The notes under the pieces were generated by a model. The model searched no databases. It worked only from the letters and a program-made list of their open reading frames with translations, and had not been told where the DNA came from. DNA of 64,000 bases from Ruminococcus sp. (lineage in GTDB: Bacteria; Bacillota; Clostridia; Oscillospirales; Ruminococcaceae), in contig JAFVFL010000028.1 of the NCBI GenBank assembly GCA_017475555.1, forward strand, positions 22,311 to 86,310, given 5' to 3'. Made by a program: the position numbers and the translations under genes. Shown here one piece after another: positions 26,162-34,288 of this stretch. Within the stretch, counting starts at the first letter, position 1; the number at the start of each line of letters is the position of its first letter.

Positions 26162-26166
26162 CAGTA

Positions 26167-26195
26167 AACGGCAGCCGCCTGGCTGCCGTTTTTTT
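26167..26195 (+). terminator. Terminator of the M23 peptidase gene
   Basis: AACGGCAGCC/GGCTGCCGTT stem with a 4-base loop, then T7. Confidence 0.9.
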
Positions 26196-26207
26196 GTATA
26201 AAGTATC

Positions 26208-26244
26208 AAGGACGCTCTGCACGGCTGCCGTGCAGAGCGTCCTT
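26208..26244 (-). terminator. Hairpin closing the second mini-CRISPR transcript
   Basis: AAGGACGCTCTGCACGGC pairs almost perfectly with the right arm and directly abuts the truncated repeat. The minus-side T tract is weak (TTGATACTTT). Confidence 0.65.
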
Positions 26245-26330
26245 TTTGTCCCCTGTGGGGTGTGTGAGATCGTCACCATTTACTCCGACACCGGCTCCGA
26301 CGCCCCCGCCGTTTCCGTCCCCTGTGGGGA
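26243..26330 (-). CRISPR. Mini-CRISPR array 2: two repeats, one 49-nt spacer, no cas
   Basis: Repeats at 26311-26330 (plus strand GTTTCCGTCCCCTGTGGGGA, identical to the array 1 consensus) and 26243-26261 (truncated, beginning TTTTTG) enclose a 49-nt spacer. In transcript sense each gives CCCC-ACA-GGGG followed by the ACGGAAAC tag, with the tag cut short in the leader-distal copy. The cassette is led by a perfect promoter and closed by a hairpin. With two repeats this would not be called without arrays 1 and 3. Confidence 0.65.
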
Positions 26331-26383
26331 GATCATCTGTCAATTTCCTGACGGTATCATGGCTCCGTGTAACTCACAGGTAA

Positions 26384-26412
26384 ATTATAACACGTTTTAT
26401 GCCGGATGTCAA
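26384..26412 (-). promoter_or_regulatory. Promoter of mini-CRISPR array 2
   Basis: Minus strand TTGACA, 17 bases, TATAAT: perfect consensus, 53 bases before the first repeat. Confidence 0.9.
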
Positions 26413-26534
26413 TACTTTTTGAAAAAATATCGTGACTGACTGCCGGGAGCGGACAAGGCAGGGAGAATATAATAAATAGCAAATAAGCTCAGGCTTTCTG
26501 ACCCAAAACGTGAATTCCCGCTGGATACTTGGAC

Positions 26535-26563
26535 TTGACAAATCCTTCTGGATATGGTAGAAT
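26535..26563 (+). promoter_or_regulatory. Promoter of tRNA-Leu
   Basis: TTGACA, 17 bases, TAGAAT, 18 bases before the tRNA. Confidence 0.85.
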
Positions 26564-26580
26564 ATCTATCAGGGGATCAT

Positions 26581-26663
26581 GCCGAAGTGGCGGAATGGCA
26601 GACGCAGCAGACTCAAAATCTGCCGGGAGTGATCCCGTACGGGTTCAAGTCCCGTCTTCGGCA
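26581..26663 (+). tRNA. tRNA-Leu (anticodon CAA)
   Basis: The acceptor arms GCCGAAG/CTTCGGC pair perfectly. The anticodon arm is GCAGA-CTCAAAA-TCTGC with anticodon CAA (reads UUG). A class II variable arm (CGGGAGTGATCCCG) and T-arm GGGTTCAAGTCCC are present. The discriminator base is A and CCA is not encoded. It is a stand-alone gene with its own promoter and terminator. Confidence 0.96.
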
Positions 26664-26674
26664 CTTTTTATCGC

Positions 26675-26714
26675 AAAGCCGCAGAGCCTGTTATAGCAGG
26701 ACTCTGCGGCTTTT
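26675..26714 (+). terminator. Terminator of tRNA-Leu
   Basis: AAAGCCGCAGAG/CTCTGCGGCTTT long stem with T4 tail. Between here and 26836 nothing is recognisable. Confidence 0.85.
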
Positions 26715-26836
26715 ATTGCTTTAGATATGCACAATAGTCTTGCTTTGGATAAAATGACATGATAATGAACACATCGCCCGCTGCCGCTTATACTCATTCT
26801 GCAATAAAATAGATTCAAAACTGCACAAACTCCGTA

Positions 26837-26865
26837 TTGACTTTGTAAAACAAATGTGATATAAT
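26837..26865 (+). promoter_or_regulatory. Promoter of the dockerin SGNH enzyme gene
   Basis: TTGACT, 17 bases, TATAAT, 65 bases before the ATG. Confidence 0.83.
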
Positions 26866-26929
26866 TAAATCAGCTAAAAAGTGCATAATTTCGTATCAAA
26901 AATAATTATATCATTTGGAGGGGTCAATC

Positions 26930-29900
26930 ATGAGATTTAAAAAGCTTCTGAGCGGTCTTACCTCTGCGGCTCTCGCCCTCACGGGATTCGCAGGGACAGG
27001 TCTTGCCCGGTCTTCATCTCTCACAGCTTCTGCTGCAACGACTAACTGGAAGTTCGACTTTGGCGGTGCCGGTACAGCAAGCGGCTACACAGGAGTTTCC
27101 GCCTCGGACAGCTACAGCTCGTCAAAGGGCTACGGCTTCACAGGCTCGGTTTCCGATGTCAGTGCAGGAGGTCCTAATGCTGTTGCGGACGCTGTTAAGT
27201 TCAGCGGCGGAAAGTTCAACGTAGATCTTCCCAAGGGTCTGTATCAGGTCACTGTTACTATCGGAGATTCTCCACGTTTTTCGGTAAAAATGGAGGGTAT
27301 GCTCCAGATGATGAACCTCACCCGGCTGGGGGCGACGGAGACTATCCAGATACCGGTAACTGACGGACAGCTCAATATCGAGACCGTTGAGGGAATAAGC
27401 GGCGGTGCTCAGTCTATTGCCGCCGTTGAGATAACCCAGCTCAATACCACCGGCGAGATGAAGCCGACTGTATGGATATGCGGCGACTCGACCGTTGCCA
27501 ACTATTACAATCAGGCTGATACCGCTCAGCACGGCTGGGGTCAGTATCTGAACAATTATATAAACACCAACGTCTTTGAAGTACGCAATATGGCTACAAG
27601 CGGTCAGTATGCAAAGGGCTTCTATGACGGCGGACAGTTCACACCTATCGAATATTACGGCAAGTCCGGAGACTATTTCATCGTATCCATCGGTATCAAC
27701 GATACCAACTATTCAAACGCTGACGAGTACAAGCAGGTCGTTACGACTATGGTCACCAAGGCTAAGGCTAAGGGCATGAATGTTATTCTTGTAAAGCAGC
27801 AGGGCCGTCACGGCGACCTCAGCAGAAGCCCTGTACTCGGCGGACGCTGGTTCGGCGGACAGCTTGACGCTATCGCAGCAGAGCAGAACGTCACAGTCGT
27901 TGACCTGTTCACAGCATGGCAGGATTTCGGCTTCAGTATCGGCGGATATGACGCTATGACTGAATACTATGCGACAAGTGACGACCTTCACCAGAGTGCA
28001 AAGGGTGCTCAGAAAAATGCAGAGCTTGTCCAGGGGCTTATGAAGATAGGCGATACCGAAATGGACACAAGCGTTTACTACACCTTCAAGAACACCAACA
28101 GCGGTCTGGTAATGGATATTGCAGGCGGTGCTATGGAGGACGGAACCAACGTGCAGCAGTGGGGAGACGGCGGCTATGCAAGCCAGAAGTGGCAGCTCAC
28201 TCCGTTCATGAACGGTACTACCTATTATTATGTACACTCCGTTGCTGACCAGAATTACGTGCTCAAGATGATGTCCGGCTCCGACGGCGGAAACCTTGAG
28301 ATAGCAAAGTATTCCGGCTCCGACACAGGTATGCTCTTCCAGTTCACCAAGATCGGTGACGGCTCCTACTACATCACCTCACGCCCGTCAAAGGACACTG
28401 AGTTCGTCGAGGTCGCTTCTGCAAGCACAGCAAGCGGTGCGAACGTCCAGCAGTGGGCTTACACCTACAGTAAGTGCCAGAACTGGCAGGCTGTAACATC
28501 TCCTGCAACAACAACGGCACCTGAGACGACCACAACTACCACCACGACAACTACCGCCGAGGCTGCGACCACCACATCATCGACTGCACCGGTCATGGGG
28601 CAGACAGACCCTCCGGAGGTAAGAACGAGCATAGTTTCCAATACCGAGATAGTGCCCGGCGGCACAAGACTGAATGCGGACTATATCAAGTACAGAAAGG
28701 GCGACGCAAACAAGGACGGAAAGGTAAATATCGCCGACGCAATTGCTATTCTCCAGAACCTTGCTAACTCTGAGAAATATCCTCTTGACGATATAGCTCT
28801 CTGGAACGCCGATATCGACGATGACGGACTTACAGGTGCTGACGCTATAACGGTGCAGATGGCTGACGCAGGTGCAGCTGTGCTTCCTGAGACTGCCGTG
28901 CCGGTAGAGCAGTATATCACACTTCCCGACGAGACACGCATAGTCACTACTATCATACAGCTGACAGAGACTACTACACAGCCGATAGTCACTACCACAA
29001 CAGACCCGCATTACTACGCTGTAGACCAGGTGTGGGAGGATAGCTGGGTAGAGGATTCCAATACCGGCTTCACAAAGATATCGTCCGATATGGGCACGAC
29101 CGATAATGTCGGCTATATCAACTTCAACAACGTTATCGGCAGCAGCCTCACATTCACAGTGAATGTTGAGTCAAAAGGCAATTACATGACTCATATCCGT
29201 TTTGCGAACGGTGCGGCAGCTGACAGACAGACAAAGATATTCGTAAACGGCAATACTGATGAATTCTGGCTCCAGTCCTTCCCCGGCACCGGTGCATGGA
29301 CTACATGGCTCGAATACGGCATAGTTATTCCGCTCAACGCAGGACAGAACACAATAAGGTTCGAGTCCGCAGTTTCTGAGGGCGGCCCGAATATCGACTA
29401 CATCACACTCACTCTCACTGATGAGCCTATCGCTGAGACGTTTGACCCGAACTCCTATCAGCAGATGCTTGATGACGCAAAGCCGACTATCTTCATTGCC
29501 GGTGACTCGACTGTACAGAGCTACCGTGCAAGCTACGCTCCGCAGCAGGGCTGGGGCTACTACCTTGCAGATTACTTCACTGACGGAGTGAACGTTGCAA
29601 ACCACTCTATCGCAGGACGCAGCTCAAAGAAGTTCTATGATGAGGGAAGGTGGGCGACGATCGCTGACAACCTTAAAGAGGGCGACTATGTAATGATACA
29701 GTTTGCTATCAATGACTCCGGTGCGTCAAATGCTGACAGATACGCTCCGGTATGCGGTGATGTCAACAACCCGGCGGACGGCTCATATGAGTGGTACATG
29801 ACAGAGTTCATCAAGTCCGCACAGGCAAAGGGTGCAACTCCGATACTCGTCACTACCGTTATCGGCATGAAGGCTTACTCGAACGGAAAGTTCGTCAACA

Positions 29901-30160
29901 GCTACACCAATTACTGCGATGCGTGCAAGAGCCTCGCTTCAAAGTACAATATTCCGTGCATAGACCTTAATACTCTTATGGTAGATCACTACAACAGCAT
30001 TGGCTATAACGCAGCTCTTCTTTACCACCTCATGGGCGTGGTTGAGGGCTCGACTGACGGAACTCACTTCACCGAGACTGGTGCAAATGCAGTTGCAGGT
30101 CTTGTTGCAAACGCAGTAAAGTCCCAGAAGATCGCAGGACTTTACGGATATGTAAAGTAA
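26930..30160 (+). CDS. Secreted cellulosomal enzyme with two SGNH esterase domains, RICIN, dockerin and CBM
   Basis: Start ATG 26930 follows GGAGGGG (26917-26923); product 1076 aa. Order: signal peptide (1-36); galactose-binding-like domain (37-170); SGNH/GDSL hydrolase 1 (about 179-375, GDST with Ser187, GIND, DDLH with His354); ricin-type lectin domain (380-523, QQW repeats); Thr linker; dockerin with two Ca loops (DANKDGKVNIAD at 592-603, DIDDDGLTGADA near 628); second linker; CBM35/6-like module (about 700-830); SGNH hydrolase 2 (about 852-1070, GDST with Ser860, IND, DGTH with His1046). Both hydrolases resemble rhamnogalacturonan acetylesterase-type CE12 enzymes, so it probably deacetylates pectin or xylan while docked on a cellulosome. 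Exact substrates unknown. Confidence 0.9.
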   Translation: MRFKKLLSGLTSAALALTGFAGTGLARSSSLTASAATTNWKFDFGGAGTASGYTGVSASDSYSSSKGYGFTGSVSDVSAGGPNAVADAVKFSGGKFNVDLPKGLYQVTVTIGDSPRFSVKMEGMLQMMNLTRLGATETIQIPVTDGQLNIETVEGISGGAQSIAAVEITQLNTTGEMKPTVWICGDSTVANYYNQADTAQHGWGQYLNNYINTNVFEVRNMATSGQYAKGFYDGGQFTPIEYYGKSGDYFIVSIGINDTNYSNADEYKQVVTTMVTKAKAKGMNVILVKQQGRHGDLSRSPVLGGRWFGGQLDAIAAEQNVTVVDLFTAWQDFGFSIGGYDAMTEYYATSDDLHQSAKGAQKNAELVQGLMKIGDTEMDTSVYYTFKNTNSGLVMDIAGGAMEDGTNVQQWGDGGYASQKWQLTPFMNGTTYYYVHSVADQNYVLKMMSGSDGGNLEIAKYSGSDTGMLFQFTKIGDGSYYITSRPSKDTEFVEVASASTASGANVQQWAYTYSKCQNWQAVTSPATTTAPETTTTTTTTTTAEAATTTSSTAPVMGQTDPPEVRTSIVSNTEIVPGGTRLNADYIKYRKGDANKDGKVNIADAIAILQNLANSEKYPLDDIALWNADIDDDGLTGADAITVQMADAGAAVLPETAVPVEQYITLPDETRIVTTIIQLTETTTQPIVTTTTDPHYYAVDQVWEDSWVEDSNTGFTKISSDMGTTDNVGYINFNNVIGSSLTFTVNVESKGNYMTHIRFANGAAADRQTKIFVNGNTDEFWLQSFPGTGAWTTWLEYGIVIPLNAGQNTIRFESAVSEGGPNIDYITLTLTDEPIAETFDPNSYQQMLDDAKPTIFIAGDSTVQSYRASYAPQQGWGYYLADYFTDGVNVANHSIAGRSSKKFYDEGRWATIADNLKEGDYVMIQFAINDSGASNADRYAPVCGDVNNPADGSYEWYMTEFIKSAQAKGATPILVTTVIGMKAYSNGKFVNSYTNYCDACKSLASKYNIPCIDLNTLMVDHYNSIGYNAALLYHLMGVVEGSTDGTHFTETGANAVAGLVANAVKSQKIAGLYGYVK

Positions 30161-30174
30161 TTTCACTCAAAAAA

Positions 30175-30210
30175 AGACACAGACCGGGAAACTGGTCTGT
30201 GTCTCTTTTT
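30175..30210. terminator. Bidirectional terminator between dockerin enzyme and mutS
   Basis: AGACACAGACC/GGTCTGTGTCT stem with an 8-base loop, T-rich on the plus side and A7 on the other. Confidence 0.88.
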
Positions 30211-30219
30211 GTTCTATGG

Positions 30220-32853
30220 CTATTGCAGCATTCCGTACATTTCTCTTAGCAGCTCACGGCACTCTGCGTCCGTAAGCTCGTCGATATGCGTCTTTTCAAG
30301 GAGACTGAGTGCCTCCTCACGCCGCACCGCTCCGAAGCTGAGCTGCTCTGTACCGGACTTGTCCGCAGACACCGTATTATCAGCCGCATGAGCCCTTTCC
30401 ATTTCCGCAAGCAGCTCCCTTGCACGGGACACCACCTTGTCCGGAAGTCCCGCAAGCTTTGCAACGTCAATGCCGTAGCTGTCCGAGATACCGCCGGGGA
30501 CTATCTTTCTCAGGAAACGCATACCGCTTCCGGAGCGGCTGACTGCGATACAGTAGTTCTTCACCCCGTCAAGCTCGTCCTCAAGCCCGATAAGCTCGTG
30601 ATAATGCGTTGCGAACAGCGTTTTGCAGCCAAGCCTGCGTGAAGTACAGATATGCTCTGCGACCGCCCTTGCAATGCTCACACCGTCAAATGTAGACGTT
30701 CCTCTGCCGACCTCGTCAAGTATCACAAGGCTGTCATGTGTGGCGTTTTTCAGGATATCCGCCACCTCGCTCATCTCGACCATGAACGTTGACTGACCTG
30801 CCGTGAGGTCGTCAGACGCACCGACTCTTGTGAATATCTTGTCCACAACGGATATGCTCGCAGAGTCCGCCGGGACAAAGCTGCCTATCTGAGCCATGAG
30901 CACGATAAGGGCGACCTGCCGCATATAGGTCGATTTACCCGACATATTCGGCCCGGTTATGACGGACATACGCCGTGAGCGGTTGTCTATCAGGGTGTCG
31001 TTCGGGACGAAAAGCTCATCGCCGCTGCCTGTCATAAGCTCAACGACAGGGTGTCTGCCGGCGTGTATCTCGATAGTGCCGTTCATCGTGATATCGGGCT
31101 TTACGTAGATATTCTTCTGAGCCTTCTGTGCAAACGAGCACAGCACATCGACCTGTGCGACTGCCGAAGCGGTTTTCTGCACCCTTTCAAGCATAGTCGC
31201 AAGGAAATCCCTCACCTCGCTGAAAATATCGCTCTCCAGTGCAAGTGCCTTGTCCTTTGCACCGAGAATTGAGTTTTCCGCAGCTTTAAGCTCCTCAGTG
31301 ATGAAGCGCTCAGCGTTTGCAAGGGTCTGCTTTCTTATCCAGCTGTCCGGTATCAGCTCATAGTACGACCTTGTCACCTCAAGATAGTACCCGAATACCC
31401 TGTTGAAGCCAGTTTTCAGGTTCTTTATGCCTGTAGCCTCACGCTCCCGGCTTTCGATACCATCAATTATCTCCCTGCCGTGAGTCATGATGTGCCTCTG
31501 CTCGTCAAGCTCCTTGCTGAAGCCCTCACGTATCACTCCGCCGTCCTTTACCGATACAGGCGACTCATCAATAATGGCGTTTTCCACCAGCTTTACAAGC
31601 TCATCAAGCGGCGATATTTCGCTGTTCAGCCTGCTTATCAGCTTTGTGTCCGGCAGCTTTTCAAGCTCCCTCTTTATCAGCGGCAGCTGCTGTGCAGTTG
31701 CAGACAGGGCTTTCAGGTCACGGGGGCCTGCCGACCTGTACATGACCTTAGTCATCAGCCTTTCAAGGTCGTACACCCTGTCAAGGAGGTCAGAAATATC
31801 TGCAAGGGTGACACTGCTACGGCAGAGAGCCTCAACTGCATCGAGCCGCTCGATTATCCTTGCCGGGCTTTTCAGCGGCTGCTCTATCCAGTTTTTGAGC
31901 ATACGCCTGCCCATTGAGGTCTTTGTAGCGTCAAGCACCCAGAGGAGCGAGCCCTTTTTCTCCTTGCTCCGCATTGTCTCCGTAAGCTCAAGATTCCGCC
32001 TTGCATTAAGGTCAAGCCCCATGAACGCCTCGCCGTTCAGAAGCTCTATGGAAGTAAAGCGTGAGACAGTGGTCTTCTGGGTTTCCTGTATATAGTCGAA
32101 AAGTCCGCATACCGCCGCACAGTCCGCTCCGTCCTCGCTTATGCCGAGCTCCGACACGCTCCCTGTCCCGAAAACTCCGCACACAAGCTCACGCCTTTCC
32201 TTTGGCGAGAAGCATACCTCATCACGCAGAGTAACGGTGCAGCCGAGCCTGAGCTTTATGAAATCCGTCACCTGTTTAAGCGACAAAAGTGACTCCGGGA
32301 ATATTATTTCAGCCGGGGCACATCTGGATAGCTCATTTATTATCCCAGCTGCGACCGCTTCGGTCTTCCCCTCGAACACGCTCAGAGAAGCCTCACCTGT
32401 GGAGATATCGGCGGAGGCTGCCGCACACGAGCCGTTCTTCCCGTCATAGAAAAGGCTGCAAATGTAGTTATTTCTGCTGTCGTCGAGCATACTCGACTCC
32501 GTGAGAGTACCCGGAGTAACGACCCTGATAACGTCCCGGATGACAATGCCCTTAGTTTCCGCCGGGTCGGTGAGCTGCTCGCAGACAGCGACCTTGAAGC
32601 CCATATCTATCAGCCGCTTTATGTACATATCCGCCGAATGATAGGGAACTCCGCACATCGGGGCACGCTCGTCAAGTCCGCAGTCACGTCCGGTCAGTGT
32701 CAGCTCCAGAGCCTTTGAGACGGTCACAGCGTCATCGAAGAACATTTCGTAGAAATCGCCGAGCCTGAAAAACATTATACAGCCGGGGTACTTGTCCTTT
32801 ACCTCGAAATACTGCTGCATCATCGGCGAAAGCCTGCTCTTGTCTATATCCAT
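30220..32853 (-). CDS. mutS: DNA mismatch repair protein MutS
   Basis: The 877-aa protein has the mismatch-recognition motif GDFYEMFF near residue 30, connector, lever and clamp regions, and a C-terminal ATPase with Walker A TGPNMSGKSTYMRQ and GDLTAGQSTFMVEM-type signature regions (DDLTAGQSTFMVEM here), then LVILDEVGRGTSTFDG. It binds mispairs and recruits MutL. GGGAGG precedes the ATG. It ends the miaB-lipoprotein-ylbF-mutS series; mutL, the usual neighbour, is not here: the next gene converges on mutS. Confidence 0.97.
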   Translation of the reverse strand: MDIDKSRLSPMMQQYFEVKDKYPGCIMFFRLGDFYEMFFDDAVTVSKALELTLTGRDCGLDERAPMCGVPYHSADMYIKRLIDMGFKVAVCEQLTDPAETKGIVIRDVIRVVTPGTLTESSMLDDSRNNYICSLFYDGKNGSCAAASADISTGEASLSVFEGKTEAVAAGIINELSRCAPAEIIFPESLLSLKQVTDFIKLRLGCTVTLRDEVCFSPKERRELVCGVFGTGSVSELGISEDGADCAAVCGLFDYIQETQKTTVSRFTSIELLNGEAFMGLDLNARRNLELTETMRSKEKKGSLLWVLDATKTSMGRRMLKNWIEQPLKSPARIIERLDAVEALCRSSVTLADISDLLDRVYDLERLMTKVMYRSAGPRDLKALSATAQQLPLIKRELEKLPDTKLISRLNSEISPLDELVKLVENAIIDESPVSVKDGGVIREGFSKELDEQRHIMTHGREIIDGIESREREATGIKNLKTGFNRVFGYYLEVTRSYYELIPDSWIRKQTLANAERFITEELKAAENSILGAKDKALALESDIFSEVRDFLATMLERVQKTASAVAQVDVLCSFAQKAQKNIYVKPDITMNGTIEIHAGRHPVVELMTGSGDELFVPNDTLIDNRSRRMSVITGPNMSGKSTYMRQVALIVLMAQIGSFVPADSASISVVDKIFTRVGASDDLTAGQSTFMVEMSEVADILKNATHDSLVILDEVGRGTSTFDGVSIARAVAEHICTSRRLGCKTLFATHYHELIGLEDELDGVKNYCIAVSRSGSGMRFLRKIVPGGISDSYGIDVAKLAGLPDKVVSRARELLAEMERAHAADNTVSADKSGTEQLSFGAVRREEALSLLEKTHIDELTDAECRELLREMYGMLQ

Positions 32854-32866
32854 TATCTTTCCTCCC

Positions 32867-32892
32867 GAAAAAAGGGGGACAAAGTGTCCCCC
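32867..32892 (-). terminator. Terminator between ylbF-like gene and mutS
   Basis: Minus strand GGGGGACA/TGTCCCCC stem then T7, only 14 bases before the mutS ATG and partly next to its ribosome binding site. No promoter is evident between it and mutS, so it may attenuate read-through into mutS. Confidence 0.8.
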
Positions 32893-32943
32893 ATATCCGT
32901 CCGTGCGGATATATCTCCTCTCAGCCTATGCAGTCTCCGCAGC

Positions 32944-33348
32944 TCAGCCGCAGCCCCGGCATGAAGCACAGCTCCCGCCGCAGCCTGTAGTCGGCTCGCA
33001 GGTATCAGGGTCTTCACCGTTGGCACAGAGCGAGATTATCTGATTGATACTGCTCACCAGTGACTCAAGCGACCTCTGAGCCGCAGAGAACACCAGCATA
33101 TTCTTGTTGTTCATTATCTGCCTGTAGTGCTGCTTTATGTCAGCGTCTATATGGGCTATCCGGTCAGTGTCGTGATTTTCGAGCCGCATCTCCTCGTTCA
33201 TCTCACGGCGAAGCTCCTCAAACTCGTTCATGAGCCTTTGAAGCTCCTCGTCCTCGTCATTGACCTGCTTTGCAAGCTGATAGGCGATATACCTGTCGTC
33301 ATTCTGCAAAGCCTTGCCCAGCTCTCTTGTAAGCTCGATTATATCCAT
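32944..33348 (-). CDS. YlbF/YmcA family protein with C-terminal cysteine cluster
   Basis: The 134-aa protein is a helical YlbF-family member (about 1-110: LGKALQNDDRYIAYQLAKQVN, LQRLMNEFEELRREMNEEM) with a tail holding seven cysteines (CANGEDPDTCEPTTGCGG, then CASCRGCG). In Bacillus the related YlbF-YmcA-YaaT complex carries Fe-S clusters and helps RNase Y process mRNAs and control development. The cysteine tail fits cluster binding. It overlaps neither neighbour; AGGTGG lies before the ATG. Position between miaB and mutS is typical for Clostridia. Confidence 0.85.
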   Translation of the reverse strand: MDIIELTRELGKALQNDDRYIAYQLAKQVNDEDEELQRLMNEFEELRREMNEEMRLENHDTDRIAHIDADIKQHYRQIMNNKNMLVFSAAQRSLESLVSSINQIISLCANGEDPDTCEPTTGCGGSCASCRGCG

Positions 33349-33360
33349 TCTTCCACCTCA

Positions 33361-34260
33361 TCAGAAATCGTAATTTTCAAGATATGTGAAGTCTCTTCCG
33401 CTATACTCCACACCATAGTATTCACCCTCAGGATAGCTTATTACCCATGTGGTATCGTCACCCATGAACTCAGAAATAGTTATCCACGAAATATGCAGAT
33501 TTGTCAGATAGTCGCTGTACTCATAATCAGCACCGGGGCCGAACGTAAAGCCGCCGAGATCCTTTGATACCACAGCATTTCCGTTCTCGTCAAGGTCATA
33601 CCATGTCATGTTGCCGTAGCCCATATGACCCTCACAGAACACGAGCTGACCGGTAGTATAGTCGAACGCATAGGAGGTATGACCGCCCGGAAGCCCCTCC
33701 GCCGCAGTCTTTACCGCTCCGTCACGCCATGTATATATCGCCGTCAGATAGTCCGCCTCGCAGGTGCCGTACTTTACGATAAGCTCCGGTATCCCGTCCT
33801 TATCCATATCGTGGAGAGCATATGTGACAGACGAAAAGCTCGTCTCGTTTGAAGCCTTTACCTGATCTATGCGTGACTCGATAGCCGACCTGTAGGCAGC
33901 CTTTACCGCACTGCTGTCAGTCTCCTGACCGGGTGCAGCTGTAGTAGTCTCAGCCGGAGTATCAGTCTCCGCTGCGGTCGAAGTCTCAGTAGTTTCAGCT
34001 GTAGTCTCAGCCGGGGTCTCTGTTTCTGTAGTCACCTCATCAGAGGTCACGGCTGCCGTTTCTGTAGCCGTGGTCTCCGCAGGCACTGCCTCAGAGTAAG
34101 GCTCAGTTGCGTCAGAGATATCAATATCTGTCACAAGCGGGATATCCGCAGTTGCGATATCAGCTCCGCTGCTGTCCCCGGTGCTGCTGCCGCAGCCGGA
34201 AAGGACGAGTGCAGCCGCAGCAATTGCGGCACCAGCAAAAAAAATATCCGAAAATTTCAT
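33361..34260 (-). CDS. Lipoprotein with Thr/Glu linker and DxDxDG-type domain, unknown function
   Basis: The product (299 aa) has a lipobox LSGC (Cys23), a linker of about 90 residues rich in Thr, Glu and Ala, and a C-terminal domain from about 115 containing ALHDMDKDGIPELIVKYGT, an EF-hand/FG-GAP-like Ca loop common in surface proteins of this group, followed by beta strands rich in Gly, Tyr and Asp. The role is unknown. Its placement inside the miaB-mutS operon is unusual for an envelope protein. GGAGGGG precedes the ATG. Confidence 0.8.
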   Translation of the reverse strand: MKFSDIFFAGAAIAAAALVLSGCGSSTGDSSGADIATADIPLVTDIDISDATEPYSEAVPAETTATETAAVTSDEVTTETETPAETTAETTETSTAAETDTPAETTTAAPGQETDSSAVKAAYRSAIESRIDQVKASNETSFSSVTYALHDMDKDGIPELIVKYGTCEADYLTAIYTWRDGAVKTAAEGLPGGHTSYAFDYTTGQLVFCEGHMGYGNMTWYDLDENGNAVVSKDLGGFTFGPGADYEYSDYLTNLHISWITISEFMGDDTTWVISYPEGEYYGVEYSGRDFTYLENYDF

Positions 34261-34288
34261 TTTATTACCCCTCCGTTATTCTTTATCT

